NCBI GenBank assembly: GCA_001515955.1
Contig: LOES01000180.1
Span: forward strand, 1-7,538
DNA: 7,538 nucleotides
Direction of reading: 5' to 3'
From: Clostridia bacterium BRH_c25
GTDB lineage: Bacteria > Bacillota_A > Clostridia > Lutisporales > Lutisporaceae
Part shown: positions 5,108 to 7,538 of the stretch, one piece after another
How the letters are laid out: each line of letters opens with the position of its first letter
Position numbering within the stretch: position 1 is the first letter of the stretch
The notes under the pieces: model-generated
Databases searched by the model: none
What the model saw: the letters and a program-made list of their open reading frames with translations, nothing else
Told to the model about the DNA's origin: nothing
Program-made: the position numbers and the translations under genes

Positions 5108-7538
5108 ATGTCAACTCGCAAAAAACTCGGTATAGATTTTGGAAATATTGATTCTATCAACACCCGTGAAGATAGAATCCAGTATATCAACTTTAAACTG
5201 GCATCCCTTGGTTTGCCGATTTATCGTTCAAATGACACCAATAATGCAACAAACACTTATTTCATTGACTTGTTTGAAGATATTATCAAGGACTACAAAG
5301 AGAAAACCAGAATGGTCGATGTGAATGAAGTCGGTATTCATAGGCGCATCAACCAATTTTTCAGTACTTTTTTTTATGAGAGCCCTACCCCGCTAAAAGG
5401 AGTAGAAGATTCCCTTACGCTGGATCATTACGGACTTGCCAGGGAAATGTCACTCCCTCCTGATGGCAATACCTTTACCAATGCGTATATCAGCAGTTAC
5501 CGCATTAAACAAGGCGTACTTCATAACCCAAGAAACGACAGACGTACCACCGAAGGGTCCTTCCATATTGTCGAAGGGGGGCTGGCAATTCCATATGACA
5601 AAAAGGCCGTGCCGAAAGAGGCGTTTGTAAAGCTTTACCAATCTGCCATTAATCCACCTGAAGAACTAAAGGTACTCCCTTTTACCGTCAATCAAGCCCA
5701 ACCCGCGAAGACCTTTGTTTCTTTAATGATTAAACCCATCGTCTCACCAAAAGTCCCGGGGGTTCTTGATGAAAAGACGATGGAAGTCTTGTTTGTGGCG
5801 CCAGGCAGTTTGGTCTCAAATCTGGACTTTATCGAATCCGTCTTTGGTAATATGGGTGATCCCAGTTTTCACAGTAATGACTCGGGTTTGGATGTTGACA
5901 ACTGGTCCGGGCACACAGGCTATATTTTGCTTGCACCCCACTTGACTACAATGAAAAAAGTCGACTTGGGTCTTCCTCACTATAATGATGCCACAGAAAG
6001 ACAACGACGGGATGGTATGTGTTATCAAGATGAAAACGAATGCTATAACGAAGGCAATGCCTTTAAGCTCACTTGCCGTGACAAAAGCGGTGTGGCAGTG
6101 ACTCTTATCGCCGACAATTACTTTGGCTATTCGAAGAAGGAGATCAAAACCCAGATCAGCTTTGCTGCAAACCTTTTTGGCAATGTGGAAGAAGAGCATG
6201 CCGGTGGCACCATTGCCTATCCTCAAAAAAATCTAGGTGTACACTATAATGCTGTGGAAGACAACAGGCTCTCGAGCTATTCCTTTGATGAGGTTATAGA
6301 GCATTATGGCGGTATGATGTACCTTCAGGAAGATCACTACGGCATCGACAAACGCAACAAACAAATCATCTATTTACCTGAGAATGTTAAAATTGATTTG
6401 TACAAAACTGAAATCAAATGGCTGTATAACGAGACAATCCGGACGTTGAAATTAATGCCAAATTACTTCTATGTGCTCCCAAATGGTGAAAGGATTCATA
6501 TGGAAAAACATCCGGAAGCCCCCATTTGGAAGCTGATCGGCACTGAAGCAGAGGGAACTTTCTGCCACAAACCTTGCACGGTGTCAGGTGGCGGTAAATC
6601 TGAGATTTCTAAATCCATTAGCAATTCCATCATTTATGGTACGTATTATGTGAATGACTTGGCCAAAGACCTGGATAATGTGGAAGCCATTCTCAACTAT
6701 GATTATAGACGCCGTTGGAAAGACTACCCGGATAGAACGCGTCCCTCAAGAGTGATATTGTCCATTGACCGTACCCTAGGGTCGGTAATCAAACTCCTAA
6801 CGCCGTCAACAGCCTATACCGACGAATTTAACGCCTACATTGAAGCGATCCCAAATCATGTAAAGGCGTTGGTTTTCATGGTTAAAAGGTTTTATCGGCA
6901 GTCTTGGGGGAGCGATTGGCGAAAACACTTTAGCGTTGATCTAATAAATGGAAAGCCTGGAAATGAACTTAAATTTGACAATCGAAAAATCAGACCGAGT
7001 TATTTACGCGTAGGTTTTAGGGATGAACAAGCATGGAGAATCTTTAAATTGCGCATGGACTTTATGCCCAGTGAGAAGATTCAAATGGAAGATGACATTA
7101 CAGCATCTGTCATGGTTCCTCACAATCAGTTGCCATATATAAATCCCGAATACACCAATGGAAGCTTTAAGTTCACTACCAACTGCGAATACCGGTTCTT
7201 TCAACGGCCGGACGATGCGATTCACAAGGGTTATGACAAACAGGCTGAAAAAGATCTGTCCAGTAACAATCTTTTCGCCACCAACTATCAACCTCTCACA
7301 AAAGCAGATGTTGAAGAAATTAAAAACGATGTCATGGGGTATATTGCCTATACAGACCCTGTCAAAGCGCATATTGAGGCCTTTTTAAAAAGCGATGATG
7401 CATACTGTGTGGTGTCTTCGGAACCTAGGATTGTGAATGGCGTCCCAAGTAAAAATCCAAGATACCTGGAGCATCGTTCAGACTTTATAGATCCCCTGAA
7501 GATATATCTTTCAGAGGTTGGTGTGCATTTTTCAAGGA
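5108..7538 (+). CDS. Putative PPi-type phosphoenolpyruvate carboxykinase, N-terminal 810 residues
   Basis: From the ATG at 5108 (AGGAGGAGG just upstream) the frame is open for 810 codons to the window edge, so the protein is longer. I verified the frame codon by codon. The size and several stretches fit, from memory, the PPi-dependent PEP carboxykinases (about 1100-1200 residues; Propionibacterium and Entamoeba type). These interconvert oxaloacetate plus PPi with PEP, CO2 and phosphate in the cytosol. Visible segments: LDVDNWSGHTGYILLAPHL (about 259-277); IADNYFGYSKKEIKTQISF (about 335-353), with Lys343-Lys344 recalling the KK of PEPCK active sites; EEEHAGG (His364); and VSGGGKSEISKSI (about 492-504), resembling the PEPCK phosphate-binding loop, though not a canonical Walker A. 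No signal peptide or membrane segment is seen. If correct, it links glycolysis to C4 acids. The assignment relies on recall, so a related unstudied family remains possible. Confidence 0.62.
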   Translation, partial: MSTRKKLGIDFGNIDSINTREDRIQYINFKLASLGLPIYRSNDTNNATNTYFIDLFEDIIKDYKEKTRMVDVNEVGIHRRINQFFSTFFYESPTPLKGVEDSLTLDHYGLAREMSLPPDGNTFTNAYISSYRIKQGVLHNPRNDRRTTEGSFHIVEGGLAIPYDKKAVPKEAFVKLYQSAINPPEELKVLPFTVNQAQPAKTFVSLMIKPIVSPKVPGVLDEKTMEVLFVAPGSLVSNLDFIESVFGNMGDPSFHSNDSGLDVDNWSGHTGYILLAPHLTTMKKVDLGLPHYNDATERQRRDGMCYQDENECYNEGNAFKLTCRDKSGVAVTLIADNYFGYSKKEIKTQISFAANLFGNVEEEHAGGTIAYPQKNLGVHYNAVEDNRLSSYSFDEVIEHYGGMMYLQEDHYGIDKRNKQIIYLPENVKIDLYKTEIKWLYNETIRTLKLMPNYFYVLPNGERIHMEKHPEAPIWKLIGTEAEGTFCHKPCTVSGGGKSEISKSISNSIIYGTYYVNDLAKDLDNVEAILNYDYRRRWKDYPDRTRPSRVILSIDRTLGSVIKLLTPSTAYTDEFNAYIEAIPNHVKALVFMVKRFYRQSWGSDWRKHFSVDLINGKPGNELKFDNRKIRPSYLRVGFRDEQAWRIFKLRMDFMPSEKIQMEDDITASVMVPHNQLPYINPEYTNGSFKFTTNCEYRFFQRPDDAIHKGYDKQAEKDLSSNNLFATNYQPLTKADVEEIKNDVMGYIAYTDPVKAHIEAFLKSDDAYCVVSSEPRIVNGVPSKNPRYLEHRSDFIDPLKIYLSEVGVHFSR

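Noticed and set aside
5816..6226. 136-codon open frame on the minus strand
   Set aside because: Antisense to the large carboxykinase-like frame. The hydrophobic look comes from complementing its charged codons.
6581..6619. Classical Walker A ATPase site in the large protein
   Set aside because: The loop has Thr, not Gly or Ala, at the first position of the pattern and no clear Walker B or ABC signature. A PEPCK-type phosphate loop is the better reading, so a generic ATPase or defence NTPase was not called.
7004..7372. 122-codon open frame on the minus strand
   Set aside because: Also antisense within the large + strand gene, with no start signal.

Overview
The window looks like a piece of a low-to-mid GC Firmicutes chromosome, most likely an anaerobic member of the Clostridia (Lachnospiraceae-like). 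The grounds are strong AGGAGG ribosome binding sites, sigma-A type TTGATA/TATAAT promoters, and protein families common in that group (PepV-type M20 dipeptidase, AraC regulators with GyrI effector domains, DUF3788, YoaP). The organism assignment is inference. I see no rRNA, tRNA, CRISPR array or insertion sequence.

Left part (1-2380, + strand): the C-terminal half of an M20 zinc dipeptidase is followed by a GC-rich hairpin. Then comes a complete cytosolic transglutaminase-like protein with an intact Cys-His-Asp triad, ending in a long hairpin terminator. Both could act in intracellular peptide turnover, but the hairpin between them argues against a simple operon.

Middle part (2378-2755): a scar about 380 bases long. 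It holds the C-terminal remnant of a YoaP-type acetyltransferase (+) and, less certainly, the last residues of a TetR-like regulator (-), joined near 2461-2475. A hairpin closes the scar and can serve as a shared terminator for the converging genes.

Regulatory operon (4942 down to 2755, - strand): an extended -10 promoter drives a small Cys-rich protein. Next is a three-part regulator (AraC DNA-binding domain, GyrI-like ligand-binding domain, DUF3788), then a stand-alone GyrI-like binding protein. Tight spacing and good ribosome binding sites suggest co-transcription as a small-molecule sensing unit.

Right part (5001-7538, + strand): a near-consensus promoter and a leader with a small hairpin precede a very large open reading frame. 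It runs 810 codons to the window edge without a stop. I read it as the N-terminal two thirds of a PPi-type phosphoenolpyruvate carboxykinase, on remembered family resemblance and size. It shares a divergent intergenic region with the regulator operon.

I found no clear undescribed defence or mobile system. The most interesting items are the large carboxykinase-like protein, the three-domain regulator with its satellite binding protein and Cys-rich leader gene, and the gene-remnant scar.
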